DNA of 10,978 nt from Rhizobium sp. Q54 (lineage in GTDB: Bacteria; Bacteroidota; Bacteroidia; Flavobacteriales; Flavobacteriaceae). A program made the position numbers and the translations under genes. The notes under the pieces were generated by a model, which searched no databases, was not told the origin of the DNA, and saw nothing but the letters and a program-made list of their open reading frames with translations. Of this stretch, positions 1 through 7,973 are shown in pieces. Position 1 is the stretch's first letter; each line of letters begins with the position of its first letter. Location: contig CALPLL020000048.1 of the NCBI GenBank assembly GCA_943324395.2, positions 1-10,978 on the forward strand, written 5' to 3'.

Positions 1-233
1 CCTGCAATTTCTTCTACTTGCTCTAAATTCTTAGCTAGTTTAACTCCACCACCTTTTCCACGTCCACCAGCGTGAACTTGCGCTTTGATTACATGCCATC
101 CTGTTCCGGTATCAGCAGTTAATTGTTTTGCTGCAGCAACCGCTTCTTGAGGATTACTAGCAACATATCCACGTTGAATTTTTACACCATAGCTGGCTAA
201 TATTTCTTTCCCTTGGTATTCGTGTATGTCCAT
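1..233 (-). CDS. sucC: Succinyl-CoA synthetase (ADP-forming) beta subunit, N-terminal part, cut by window edge
   Basis: SucC pairs with SucD to convert succinyl-CoA, ADP and phosphate to succinate, CoA and ATP in the TCA cycle, in the cytoplasm. Only the first 77 codons are visible; the gene runs off the left edge. The protein begins [17 protein letters not shown], the usual SucC opening. Residues 50-63 carry [14 protein letters not shown], the nucleotide-binding part of the ATP-grasp fold, with Lys50 equivalent to the ATP-contacting lysine of the family. A few extra residues (around TADTGTGW, 39-46) lie just before this motif compared with E. coli SucC as I remember it. The ATG at 233-231 gives the family's normal N-terminus. 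The gene is transcribed divergently from gltB across a 425-base spacer, and a promoter-like element lies about 40 bases upstream. The full gene and any sucD partner are outside the window. The identification is firm. Confidence 0.95.
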   Translation of the reverse strand, partial: MDIHEYQGKEILASYGVKIQRGYVASNPQEAVAAAKQLTADTGTGWHVIKAQVHAGGRGKGGGVKLAKNLEQVEEIA

Positions 234-255
234 AATTGTTTTTATTACTTTTAAA

Positions 256-271
256 TCCCGACGATTCGGGA
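256..271. repeat. GC-rich inverted repeat at the 5' end of the sucC leader
   Basis: TCCCGA (256-261) and TCGGGA (266-271) form a perfect 6-base-pair stem around a 4-base CGAT loop. It is the only GC-rich patch in the divergent spacer. If the promoter at 275-306 is correct, the hairpin sits at the very 5' end of the sucC mRNA, where it could stabilise the transcript. Short CCCGA...TCGGG palindromes are, from memory, common between genes in Flavobacterium, so it may instead be a dispersed small repeat. Which of these applies cannot be decided from this window. Confidence 0.5.
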
Positions 272-274
272 GCA

Positions 275-306
275 CAAAAATAAAACAATTCAAGTTAAAA
301 GCGAAA
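275..306 (-). promoter_or_regulatory. Probable sucC promoter of Bacteroidota type
   Basis: On the minus strand TATTTTTG (282-275) matches the Bacteroidota -7 element TAnnTTTG exactly. A TTTC (306-303), one mismatch from the TTTG -33 element, lies 20 bases upstream, close to the usual spacing of about 19. Transcription would begin near 268-271 and leave a leader of about 35-38 bases before the sucC ATG. The match and its position are seen directly; promoter activity is inference. In DNA this AT-rich, one such match could arise by chance. Confidence 0.5.
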
Positions 307-361
307 TGTTTTTTCTTAATAAATTCTAATAGAAATTAATTAGTAATAAAATGAATTTTAC

Positions 362-378
362 ATTATGAAATTCATAAT
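362..378. promoter_or_regulatory. 17-base palindrome, possible operator
   Basis: ATTATGAA (362-369) and TTCATAAT (371-378) are perfect inverted arms around a single central A, the shape expected for the site of a dimeric DNA-binding protein. The right arm can also pair further left: ATGAATTT (351-358) is complementary to AAATTCAT (368-375). It lies between the sucC promoter and the gltB start, so it could influence either gene. In DNA this AT-rich an 8-base-arm palindrome may well arise by chance, and no regulator can be named. Confidence 0.25.
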
Positions 379-658
379 CAGATAAGGAATTAAAAACACT
401 TTTATCATTTTTTTAAAGTAAAATTAGAAACTATAACGTTTGATAAAAATACATAAAATGATATTATTCAAGAAAATTATTGCTCTAAATAATGATTAAT
501 AAAAACTTAGATTATTAAATTGTTAATTAAAAAGTCAATTATTAAATTATTGTTATTTTAAAATGTTTAAAATGAAAAAGCAATAAAAATTAGCTGATAT
601 GCTGATTTCATTATATTATTATCAGTGAAAATAGTAATTTAGTGAAAAATTATCAAGC

Positions 659-3600
659 ATGAAAGTTAAAGCACAAGGACTCTATTTACCAGAATTTGAA
701 CACGATAACTGTGGAGCTGGATTTATATGTAATTTAAATGGGATTAAATCCAATGAAATAATACATAAAGCATTAGATATTTTAATAAAATTAGAACATC
801 GCGGTGCTGTAAGTTCCGATGGTAGAACAGGTGACGGTGCCGGTATATTGTTTGATATTCCTCACACTTTCTTTAAAAAAGTAACTGATTTTGAACTTCC
901 TGAACCCAAAGAATATGGAGTTGGGATGTTGTTTTTACCTAAAAGTAAGAATCAAGAAGAATTTTGTAAAACTACTTTCGAAACTGCTATAAAAGATCAA
1001 AAATTGACTGTTTTGGGTTGGCGTAAAGTTCCCGTAAACCCTTCTAAATTAGGGAAAATTGCTGCTGAAAAAGAACCAACAATAATGCAAGTATTTGTTG
1101 GTAAAAATGGGTTGCAATTAACAGAGCAAGAGTTTAACGCAAAACTATTTGCCGCAAGGAAAATTTCTGAACACGAAGTCAATAATTCAAAAATATCACA
1201 AAGTCACCAATACTATTTCAGTAGTTTATCAACCACAACCATAATATACAAAGGCCTTTTAATGCCTGAAGACATTAGTGGTTACTATTTAGATTTATCA
1301 GATAGCGATTTAGTAACCCGATTAGCATTGGTGCACCAGCGATTTTCAACCAATACATTTCCTTCATGGGAATTGGCACAACCCTTTAGATACATGTGTC
1401 ATAACGGGGAAATTAATACGCTGAGAGGTAATATTAGCCGAATGCGATCTCGTGAAGAATTGTTGAAAAGTGATGTTTTTGGTGAAGATATTAAGAAATT
1501 ATTCCCAATAATATTAGAAGGAAAATCGGATTCAGCCTCAATGGATATGGTAATTGAATTGTTACTAATGACAGGCAGATCCTTACCAGAAGCAATGATG
1601 ATGGTAGTTCCTGAGGCATGGGAAAGGCACCAAAGCATGTCTGAGGACAAAAAAGCATTTTACGAATTCAACTCTTGCATTATGGAACCCTGGGATGGAC
1701 CGGCCTCAATTCCATTCACCGACGGAAATGTAATTGGAGCTTTATTGGACAGAAATGGTTTACGACCATCGCGATATACTTTGACAAAAAGCGGATTTGT
1801 GATAATGTCATCAGAAATTGGAGTTTTAGATATCAAACCTGAAGATGTAATTCAACACGGACGATTAGAACCTGGAAAAATGTTTCTAGTGGACATGAAT
1901 GAAGGTCGGATCATTGAAGATGAAGAAATTAAAAATGATATTGTAACCAAGCGGCCTTATAAAAAATGGCTTGATGAGAATTTACTTCATTTATCAAATG
2001 TTCCTTACACTCAAAATGAAATTCCTGAGGAAGTAATGGATTTTGAAACCCGCCAACGACTTTTTGGCTACACCATTGAAGATTTAAAAACAATCATTAA
2101 CCCAATGGGGACCTCAGGAGCAGAAGCAATTAGTTCCATGGGTAATGATACTCCACTAGCCATTTTATCCGATCAACCACAGTTACTTTATAATTATTTC
2201 AAACAATTATTCGCTCAAGTTACCAACCCGCCGCTTGACGGAATTCGAGAAGAAATTATTACCGATATTAGTCTAGCAATTGGAGGTGATTTTAATATTT
2301 TTGACATTGATGCCAAACATTGTAAGAAGCTAAAAATTCAAAATCCAGTTATTTCTAACGAAGATTTAGATAAAATTAGAAACATAAACCATGCTGATTT
2401 TAAATCGGTGACTATTTCAACCTTATATGAAATAGAAAAAGGTGTAAATGGATTAGAACGAGCATTAGAACAATGTGTTCAAGCTACCTTTAAAGCAGTC
2501 TCTGAAGATTGCAATATTGTGATTTTATCAGACAGAGGCGTTTCAGATAAATACGCACCAATTCCAATGTTACTCGCTTGTTCTTACCTACATCATTCCT
2601 TAAATATTTTAAAAGCTAGGTCTAAATTTGGAATTATTATTGAATCAGCTGAACCACGGGAACCCCACCATTTTGCTTTATTGTTTGGTTATGGTGCAAG
2701 TGCAATTAATCCTTATATGGTAAATGAAATTATTCACAACCAAATTGATTCCGGAATAATTACCAATATTAAAGCTGATTATGCAATTAAAAACTACAAT
2801 AAAGCTATTGCAAAAGGAATTCTGAAAATCATGAATAAAATAGGGATCTCCACCCTACATTCCTACAGAGCCGCACAAATATTTGAAATCTTAGGATTAA
2901 ATAAAAAATTCACCTCAAAATATTTCCCATTCACGCCTTCGAGAATTGAAGGAATCGGATTAATCGAAATAGAACAAGAAGTCAAGAAAAGATACCAAAA
3001 TGCTTTTCCAAATTCAAAAATACCAAACCTTTTACCTTTAGAAATTGGCGGAATTTACAGGTGGCGTAGAAATGGCGAAAAACATATGTTCAATCCAACT
3101 ACCATTTCCAAATTACAACAAGCAGTTCGTTTAAACAGTCCTGAAAGTTATAAAGAATATGCTGATGCAGTTAATTTGCAAAGCACTAACTTGATGACTA
3201 TAAGAGGTTTATTTGAATTTAATAATTTAGATCCTATTTCAATTGATGAAGTAGAGCCTTGGACCGAAATTGTAAAAAAATTCAAAACTGGTGCAATGTC
3301 CTATGGATCTATAAGTCAGGAAGCGCATGAGAACTTAGCAATTGCAATGAACAGAATTGGCGGAAAAAGTAATTCAGGTGAGGGTGGCGAAGATCCAAAG
3401 CGTTTTCAAAAAGACCTAAATGGAGATTCTAGAAATAGTGCAATTAAGCAGGTAGCTTCGGGAAGATTTGGTGTTTCGATCAATTATTTAACCAATGCTA
3501 AGGAAATTCAAATTAAGATGGCGCAGGGTGCAAAACCTGGTGAGGGAGGTCAATTACCAGGTGATAAAGTCGTTCCCTGGATTGCTGAAGTTCGAAATTC

Positions 3601-5179
3601 AACTCCATATGTTGGATTGATTTCGCCTCCTCCACATCATGATATTTATTCGATTGAAGATTTATCACAACTGATATTTGATTTAAAAAATGCCAATCGG
3701 GAAGCGCGAATTAATGTAAAATTAGTTTCAGAAGTTGGTGTTGGAACTATTGCTGCTGGCGTTGCTAAAGCAAAAGCAGATGTGATTTTGATTTCTGGTT
3801 ACGACGGAGGGACAGGTGCAGCTCCACTAACTTCATTACAACACACCGGAATTCCATGGGAATTGGGATTGGCAGAAGCCCAGCAAACCTTATTATTAAA
3901 CGACCTTCGAGGAAGAGTAGTTTTAGAATGTGATGGCCAGTTAAAAACAGGACGTGACGTGGCAATAGCGGCATTATTAGGAGCAGAAGAATTTGGATTT
4001 GCTACAGCACCACTAGTTGCTTCAGGATGTATTATGATGCGTGCCTGTCATTTAAATACTTGCCCTGTTGGAATTGCAACGCAAGATCCCGAATTGCGCA
4101 AGAACTTTAAAGGAACTCCCGAACACATTATCAATTTCATGTATTTCATAGCTGAAGAATTGAGAATTATAATGGCTCAATTAGGATTTAGAACCTTGAA
4201 AGAAATGGTTGGACAATCACAAAAACTGAATGTAAATAAGGCTATTGATCATTATAAAGCAAATGGATTGGATTTATCGGCAATATTATACAAGCCAGAA
4301 ATTGCAAATTCTGTAAGTAATTATAACGTTTCAAGTCAGGATCATGCTTTAGAAAACGTATTGGATTTTGAAATTATAAAAGCGGCGATTCCTTCAATTT
4401 ATAGAAAAGAAAAAACGAGAGTTACTTTCAAAATAAAAAATACCGATCGTTCAGTTGGTGCAATTTTAAGTAATGAAATTTCAAAAATATATGGATCACA
4501 AGGTTTACCAGAAGATACCATTTTGGTTGATTTTGAAGGTTCAGCAGGGCAGAGTTTCGGAGCTTTTGCTACAAATGGTTTGTCATTTAAAATTCATGGA
4601 AATTGCAATGATTATTTAGGAAAAGGATTGTCAGGAGGAAAATTAATTATTAAAGTTCCACCAACAGCCACTTTTAAACCTGAAGAAAATATCATTATTG
4701 GAAACGTAGCCTTGTATGGCGCAATAACTGGACAGGCCTATATTAACGGAATGGCTGGTGAACGTTTTGCGGTAAGAAATTCAGGAGCAACAGCAGTTGT
4801 TGAAGGCGTTGGAGATCATGGATGTGAATACATGACTGGCGGAACTGTTGTAGTATTAGGTAAAACCGGAAGGAATTTTGCAGCAGGTATGAGCGGTGGA
4901 ATTGCTTATGTTTATGATTCAAATAAAACATTTGATGCAACGAAATGCAATATGGAAATGGTCTCTTTTGAAGTTTTAGAAGAAAGTGATTACAGCAAAT
5001 TAAGAAGATTAATCAAAAATCATTCTTTGTTTACCAATAGTCCATTGGCAAAAAGAATATTAGAAAATTGGAATACAGAGCAAAATAATTTTGTAAAAGT
5101 GATGCCAACAGATTATAAAATAGCATTACAAAAAGCGGCTTCGGAGTTAAATGTAAATTTTGAAGAAGCATTGAATTAA
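659..5179 (+). CDS. gltB: Glutamate synthase (NADPH) large (alpha) subunit
   Basis: GltB, with GltD, makes two glutamates from glutamine and 2-oxoglutarate in the cytoplasm, the second half of the GS/GOGAT ammonia-assimilation route. At 1506 residues it has the family's full length. A class II glutamine amidotransferase domain comes first: Cys18 in HDNCGAGFI is the expected nucleophile after removal of a 17-residue propeptide, and HQRFSTN (226-232) and HNGEINT (248-254, with the Asn-Gly oxyanion pair) line its active site. A central linker domain follows (about 470-780). The FMN-binding synthase barrel (about 860-1210) has MSYGSIS at 880-886, KPGEGGQLPG at 959-968 and the 3Fe-4S cysteines Cys1124, Cys1130 and Cys1135 in CX5CHLNTCPVGIATQ. 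A glycine-rich beta-helix domain (about 1290-1430) closes the protein. An in-frame stop at 635-637 with no other ATG supports the start. gltD follows after 34 bases, which points to the NADPH form rather than the ferredoxin form. No frame damage is visible. Confidence 0.97.
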   Translation: MKVKAQGLYLPEFEHDNCGAGFICNLNGIKSNEIIHKALDILIKLEHRGAVSSDGRTGDGAGILFDIPHTFFKKVTDFELPEPKEYGVGMLFLPKSKNQEEFCKTTFETAIKDQKLTVLGWRKVPVNPSKLGKIAAEKEPTIMQVFVGKNGLQLTEQEFNAKLFAARKISEHEVNNSKISQSHQYYFSSLSTTTIIYKGLLMPEDISGYYLDLSDSDLVTRLALVHQRFSTNTFPSWELAQPFRYMCHNGEINTLRGNISRMRSREELLKSDVFGEDIKKLFPIILEGKSDSASMDMVIELLLMTGRSLPEAMMMVVPEAWERHQSMSEDKKAFYEFNSCIMEPWDGPASIPFTDGNVIGALLDRNGLRPSRYTLTKSGFVIMSSEIGVLDIKPEDVIQHGRLEPGKMFLVDMNEGRIIEDEEIKNDIVTKRPYKKWLDENLLHLSNVPYTQNEIPEEVMDFETRQRLFGYTIEDLKTIINPMGTSGAEAISSMGNDTPLAILSDQPQLLYNYFKQLFAQVTNPPLDGIREEIITDISLAIGGDFNIFDIDAKHCKKLKIQNPVISNEDLDKIRNINHADFKSVTISTLYEIEKGVNGLERALEQCVQATFKAVSEDCNIVILSDRGVSDKYAPIPMLLACSYLHHSLNILKARSKFGIIIESAEPREPHHFALLFGYGASAINPYMVNEIIHNQIDSGIITNIKADYAIKNYNKAIAKGILKIMNKIGISTLHSYRAAQIFEILGLNKKFTSKYFPFTPSRIEGIGLIEIEQEVKKRYQNAFPNSKIPNLLPLEIGGIYRWRRNGEKHMFNPTTISKLQQAVRLNSPESYKEYADAVNLQSTNLMTIRGLFEFNNLDPISIDEVEPWTEIVKKFKTGAMSYGSISQEAHENLAIAMNRIGGKSNSGEGGEDPKRFQKDLNGDSRNSAIKQVASGRFGVSINYLTNAKEIQIKMAQGAKPGEGGQLPGDKVVPWIAEVRNSTPYVGLISPPPHHDIYSIEDLSQLIFDLKNANREARINVKLVSEVGVGTIAAGVAKAKADVILISGYDGGTGAAPLTSLQHTGIPWELGLAEAQQTLLLNDLRGRVVLECDGQLKTGRDVAIAALLGAEEFGFATAPLVASGCIMMRACHLNTCPVGIATQDPELRKNFKGTPEHIINFMYFIAEELRIIMAQLGFRTLKEMVGQSQKLNVNKAIDHYKANGLDLSAILYKPEIANSVSNYNVSSQDHALENVLDFEIIKAAIPSIYRKEKTRVTFKIKNTDRSVGAILSNEISKIYGSQGLPEDTILVDFEGSAGQSFGAFATNGLSFKIHGNCNDYLGKGLSGGKLIIKVPPTATFKPEENIIIGNVALYGAITGQAYINGMAGERFAVRNSGATAVVEGVGDHGCEYMTGGTVVVLGKTGRNFAAGMSGGIAYVYDSNKTFDATKCNMEMVSFEVLEESDYSKLRRLIKNHSLFTNSPLAKRILENWNTEQNNFVKVMPTDYKIALQKAASELNVNFEEALN

Positions 5180-5213
5180 AAGACAAATCTTATTACCAAA
5201 GACATTTATTATT

Positions 5214-6668
5214 ATGGGGAAAATTGGCGGATTTAAGGAATATGTTAGAATTGACGAAAATAATATTGCCGTTGCAGAACGGGTTTCAAATTACAATGAA
5301 TTTACGATTCCATTACCAAAAGATAAAATTAAAGAACAAGGGTCAAGATGCATGGACTGTGGGATTCCATTTTGCCATAGCTCCTGCCCATTAGGAAATT
5401 TAATTCCTGATTTTAACGACATGGTGCACCAAGAAGAATGGGAAAGTGCTCTAGATATACTACAATCAACCAATAATTTTCCAGAATTTACTGGTCGCCT
5501 ATGCCCTGCTCCGTGTGAAAAATCATGCGTTTTAGGGATTATAAGTGAACCGGTTGCAATTGAAAATATTGAGAAAAATATAGTTGAAAGAGGATTTGCT
5601 GAAGGTTGGATAAAACCTCAAAAGCCTGAAAATAGAACAGGAAAAAAGGTTGTCGTAATTGGTTCAGGCCCTGCTGGTCTTGCTGCAGCGCAACAGTTAA
5701 ATCGTGCTGGACATACAGTTACCGTTTTTGAAAGAGACAATGCAATTGGTGGATTACTACGTTATGGAATTCCTAATTTCAAACTTGAAAAAGGAATTAT
5801 CGACAGAAGAGTAAAAATCCTTGAAGCTGAAGGTATTCAATTTAAGGTAAATGTAAATGTAGGTGTAAATTTCAGTGTGGAAGAATTAAATACATTTGAT
5901 TCAATAGTCCTTTGTGGAGGTGCGACTGAAAGTAGATCGTTACCAACCAAAGGAATTGAAGCTAAAGGGGTTGTTCAAGCTATGACTTTTTTAACGCAAC
6001 AAACTAAGTCGCTATATGGTGAAGAAATTAAAAATAAAATTTCTGCAAAAGGTAAAAATGTAATAGTAATTGGTGGTGGTGATACTGGTTCGGATTGTGT
6101 TGGGACTTCTAATCGACAAGGTGCAAAATCAGTGACAAATTTCGAAATTATGTCTAAACCACCTGTTGGAAGAAGCGCTTCGACTCCATGGCCGTATTGG
6201 CCATTGCAATTAAAAACTTCCTCATCACATGAAGAAGGATGCGATAGAAATTGGTTAATAAACACTAAAGAATTTTTAACCAATGAAAAAGGAGAACTTG
6301 TTGGTTTAAAAACCGTAGAAGTATCTTGGAAAAACATCCCTGGGCAAAGACCTGAATTAATCGAAAAAGAAGGATCAGAAAAAATATGGCCTTGTGAATT
6401 GGCTTTGCTCGCTCTAGGATTTACAGGGCCTGAGAAGACACTTAGCGAACAATTAGGACTCGAAATTGATTTTAGAAATAATTATAAAGCAAACCACTAC
6501 CAAACTAATAAACCACATATTTTTACAGCTGGAGATATGCGAAGAGGACAATCTTTAATTGTTTGGGCTATTTCTGAAGGCCGAGAAGCAGCTCGAGCTG
6601 TTGATATTTATTTAATGGGTAATAGTAGTTTACCAACAAAAGGAAACGGGGATCTACCAAACCTTTAA
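5214..6668 (+). CDS. gltD: Glutamate synthase (NADPH) small (beta) subunit
   Basis: GltD oxidises NADPH on its FAD and passes electrons through iron-sulfur clusters to FMN in GltB. The 484-residue length is normal for the family. The N-terminal cysteine domain has Cys46, Cys49, Cys54 and Cys58 (CMDCGIPFCHSSCP) and Cys97, Cys101 and Cys105 (CPAPCEKSC), the pattern associated with the two 4Fe-4S clusters. The FAD-binding Rossmann motif GSGPAG is at 150-155, the NADPH-binding motif GGGDTG at 287-292, and the C-terminal FAD contact AGDMRRGQS begins at 439. The ATG at 5214 gives the usual start MGKIGGFKEY. The gene is 34 bases downstream of gltB with no promoter or terminator apparent between them, so the two are very likely cotranscribed. 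A hairpin terminator candidate begins at its stop codon. Confidence 0.97.
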   Translation: MGKIGGFKEYVRIDENNIAVAERVSNYNEFTIPLPKDKIKEQGSRCMDCGIPFCHSSCPLGNLIPDFNDMVHQEEWESALDILQSTNNFPEFTGRLCPAPCEKSCVLGIISEPVAIENIEKNIVERGFAEGWIKPQKPENRTGKKVVVIGSGPAGLAAAQQLNRAGHTVTVFERDNAIGGLLRYGIPNFKLEKGIIDRRVKILEAEGIQFKVNVNVGVNFSVEELNTFDSIVLCGGATESRSLPTKGIEAKGVVQAMTFLTQQTKSLYGEEIKNKISAKGKNVIVIGGGDTGSDCVGTSNRQGAKSVTNFEIMSKPPVGRSASTPWPYWPLQLKTSSSHEEGCDRNWLINTKEFLTNEKGELVGLKTVEVSWKNIPGQRPELIEKEGSEKIWPCELALLALGFTGPEKTLSEQLGLEIDFRNNYKANHYQTNKPHIFTAGDMRRGQSLIVWAISEGREAARAVDIYLMGNSSLPTKGNGDLPNL

Positions 6669-6712
6669 GTAGTATTTTGTTGCAAATATAACAAAATGTT
6701 ATTTTTTGTTAT
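6667..6712 (+). terminator. Candidate intrinsic terminator of the gltBD operon
   Basis: Bases 6667-6681 can pair with 6690-6704 in a 15-pair stem (12 Watson-Crick, 3 G-U) around an 8-base loop; its core is ATTTTGTT (6674-6681) against AACAAAAT (6690-6697). The T-rich 6701-6713 forms the end of the stem and the tail. Only one pair is G-C, so stability is modest, as may be expected in this AT-rich genome. The middle arm can also pair to the right: ATAACAAAA (6688-6696) with TTTTGTTAT (6704-6712). The position, starting at the gltD stop and just before a lysA promoter, fits termination. Confidence 0.5.
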
Positions 6713-6726
6713 TAATCTTAAATTCC

Positions 6727-6757
6727 TTTGATTGTGTAGTTAAGAGCAATAAATTTG
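6727..6757 (+). promoter_or_regulatory. Consensus Bacteroidota promoter for lysA
   Basis: TTTG at 6727-6730 is followed after exactly 19 bases by TAAATTTG at 6750-6757, a full match to the TTTG-N19-TAnnTTTG promoter described for Flavobacterium and Bacteroides. Transcription would start near 6761-6764, roughly 8-11 bases before the lysA ATG at 6772. It would give lysA its own promoter, separate from gltBD. This is the best promoter match in the window, although activity is inferred. Confidence 0.7.
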
Positions 6758-6771
6758 TAAAAAAATATGAC

Positions 6772-7971
6772 ATGAATTCACAAGATTTAGTAAAGTTAGC
6801 CGAAGAATTTGGAAGTCCGTTATACGTATATGATGCAGATAAAATAAAATCTCAATACGACCGATTAAGTAACGCTTTTTCGAAAGTACCAAGATTAAGA
6901 ATTAATTATGCGGTTAAGGCTTTGTCCAATATTGCTATTCTACAATTGCTAAAATCGATAGGATCCAACTTGGATACAGTTTCAATCCAAGAAGTGAAAT
7001 TAGGATTGTATGCGGGATTTAAACCTGAACAAATCATTTATACACCAAACGGAGTTTCATTTGAAGAAATTGAAGAAGCGGCAGGATTAGGGGTTCAAAT
7101 AAATATTGACAACCTTTCTGTTTTAGAACATTTTGGAACAAAACATCCAAGAGTTCCTGTTTGCATTCGAATAAATCCTCATGTAATGGCAGGTGGGAAT
7201 TCTAATATATCTGTAGGACATATCGACAGTAAATTTGGTATTTCAATACATCAAATGCCCCACATTCTTAGAATTGTAGAAAATACTAAAATGCATATTA
7301 ACGGGATTCATATGCATACAGGATCAGATATTTTAGATATTGAGGTATTTCTTTATGCAGCAGAGATTTTATTTGAGGCTGCAAATAATTTTAAAGAATT
7401 GGATTTTCTAGATTTCGGTAGTGGTTTCAAAGTACCTTACAATAAAGGAGATATAGAAACAAATATAGAAGAATTAGGAAAAAAACTAACCAAAAGATTC
7501 CTAGCATTTGAAGCATCTTATGGACGAGAATTGACATTAGCATTTGAACCTGGTAAGTTTTTAGTGAGTGAAGCTGGTTATTTTTTAGCAAAAGTAAATG
7601 TGGTAAAACAAACTACTTCGACAGTATTTGCTGGTATTGACAGTGGTTTCAATCATTTAATTCGTCCAATGTTATATGGTTCACAGCATTATATTGAGAA
7701 CATTTCAAACCCAAAGGGAAAAGAGCGTTTTTACACTGTTGTAGGTTACATTTGTGAAACAGATACTTTTGCAAATAATCGTCGAATTGCTGAAATAAAA
7801 GAAGGCGACTTACTTTGTTTTAGAAATGCAGGAGCCTATTGTTTCTCGATGTCATCCAATTATAATTCGAGATACAAACCGGCAGAAGTATTATGGAAAG
7901 ACGGAAAAGGCATCTTAATTAGAGCTCGAGAAACCTTTGAAGACTTACTTAAAAATCAAATTGTTTTGTAA
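6772..7971 (+). CDS. lysA: Diaminopimelate decarboxylase
   Basis: LysA decarboxylates meso-2,6-diaminopimelate to L-lysine with pyridoxal phosphate, the last step of lysine synthesis. The protein is a fold-III PLP enzyme of 399 residues from the start chosen here. Lys49 in NYAVKAL is the PLP-binding lysine, HMHTGSD at 180-186 is the conserved histidine/glycine segment of the barrel, FEPGKFLVSEAG binds the cofactor phosphate region, and Cys328 in GYICETDTF is the catalytic cysteine supplied across the dimer. CETD rather than the ornithine-decarboxylase type CDGLD, together with GAYCFSMSSNYNSR near the end, supports DAP specificity. The reading frame stays open upstream to a TTG at 6706, but those 22 codons overlap the gltBD terminator and the lysA promoter. 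The ATG at 6772 (MNSQDLVKLAEEFG) gives the normal family N-terminus. Its stop is two bases from the convergent phosphatase gene. Confidence 0.94.
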   Translation: MNSQDLVKLAEEFGSPLYVYDADKIKSQYDRLSNAFSKVPRLRINYAVKALSNIAILQLLKSIGSNLDTVSIQEVKLGLYAGFKPEQIIYTPNGVSFEEIEEAAGLGVQINIDNLSVLEHFGTKHPRVPVCIRINPHVMAGGNSNISVGHIDSKFGISIHQMPHILRIVENTKMHINGIHMHTGSDILDIEVFLYAAEILFEAANNFKELDFLDFGSGFKVPYNKGDIETNIEELGKKLTKRFLAFEASYGRELTLAFEPGKFLVSEAGYFLAKVNVVKQTTSTVFAGIDSGFNHLIRPMLYGSQHYIENISNPKGKERFYTVVGYICETDTFANNRRIAEIKEGDLLCFRNAGAYCFSMSSNYNSRYKPAEVLWKDGKGILIRARETFEDLLKNQIVL

Positions 7972-7973
7972 AT

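Larger units (their letters stand above)
234..658. other. AT-rich divergent spacer between sucC and gltB
   Basis: This 425-base stretch has no credible gene on either strand and is strongly AT-rich. It holds the sucC promoter and hairpin at the left, a 17-base palindrome at 362-378, an 11-base direct repeat (ATTATTAAATT at 511-521 and 538-548), GCTGAT twice (593-598 and 601-606) and AGTGAAAA twice (624-631 and 641-648). No strong TTTG/TAnnTTTG promoter facing gltB was found. The best partial matches are AACGTTTG at 435-442 and TAATTTAG at 635-642, each with one mismatch in the -7 element and no convincing -33 partner. There is no Shine-Dalgarno sequence before gltB, as is common in this phylum. 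The length suggests control regions for both genes, but that is inference. Confidence 0.6.

Noticed and set aside
435..442. AACGTTTG as the -7 element of a gltB promoter
   Set aside because: The first base departs from TAnnTTTG and no TTTG-like -33 element lies at the right distance; it would also give a leader of over 200 bases.
511..548. 11-base direct repeat ATTATTAAATT as a regulatory or CRISPR-like repeat
   Set aside because: There are only two copies of very low complexity in a very AT-rich spacer; this is expected by chance and has no spacer structure.
602..630. Inverted pairs CTGAT/ATCAG and TTTCA/TGAAA just before gltB as a riboswitch or leader structure
   Set aside because: The stems are only 5 pairs with 14-15 base loops and cross one another; they match no known riboswitch and are too weak to claim.
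5975..6337. 120-codon open frame on the minus strand within gltD
   Set aside because: It lies entirely opposite a well-conserved gltD region, has no recognisable domain, and is a shadow of the plus-strand codon pattern.
6706..6771. 22-codon N-terminal extension of lysA from a TTG start
   Set aside because: It overlaps the gltBD hairpin and the lysA promoter and encodes residues unlike LysA N-termini; the ATG at 6772 fits the family.
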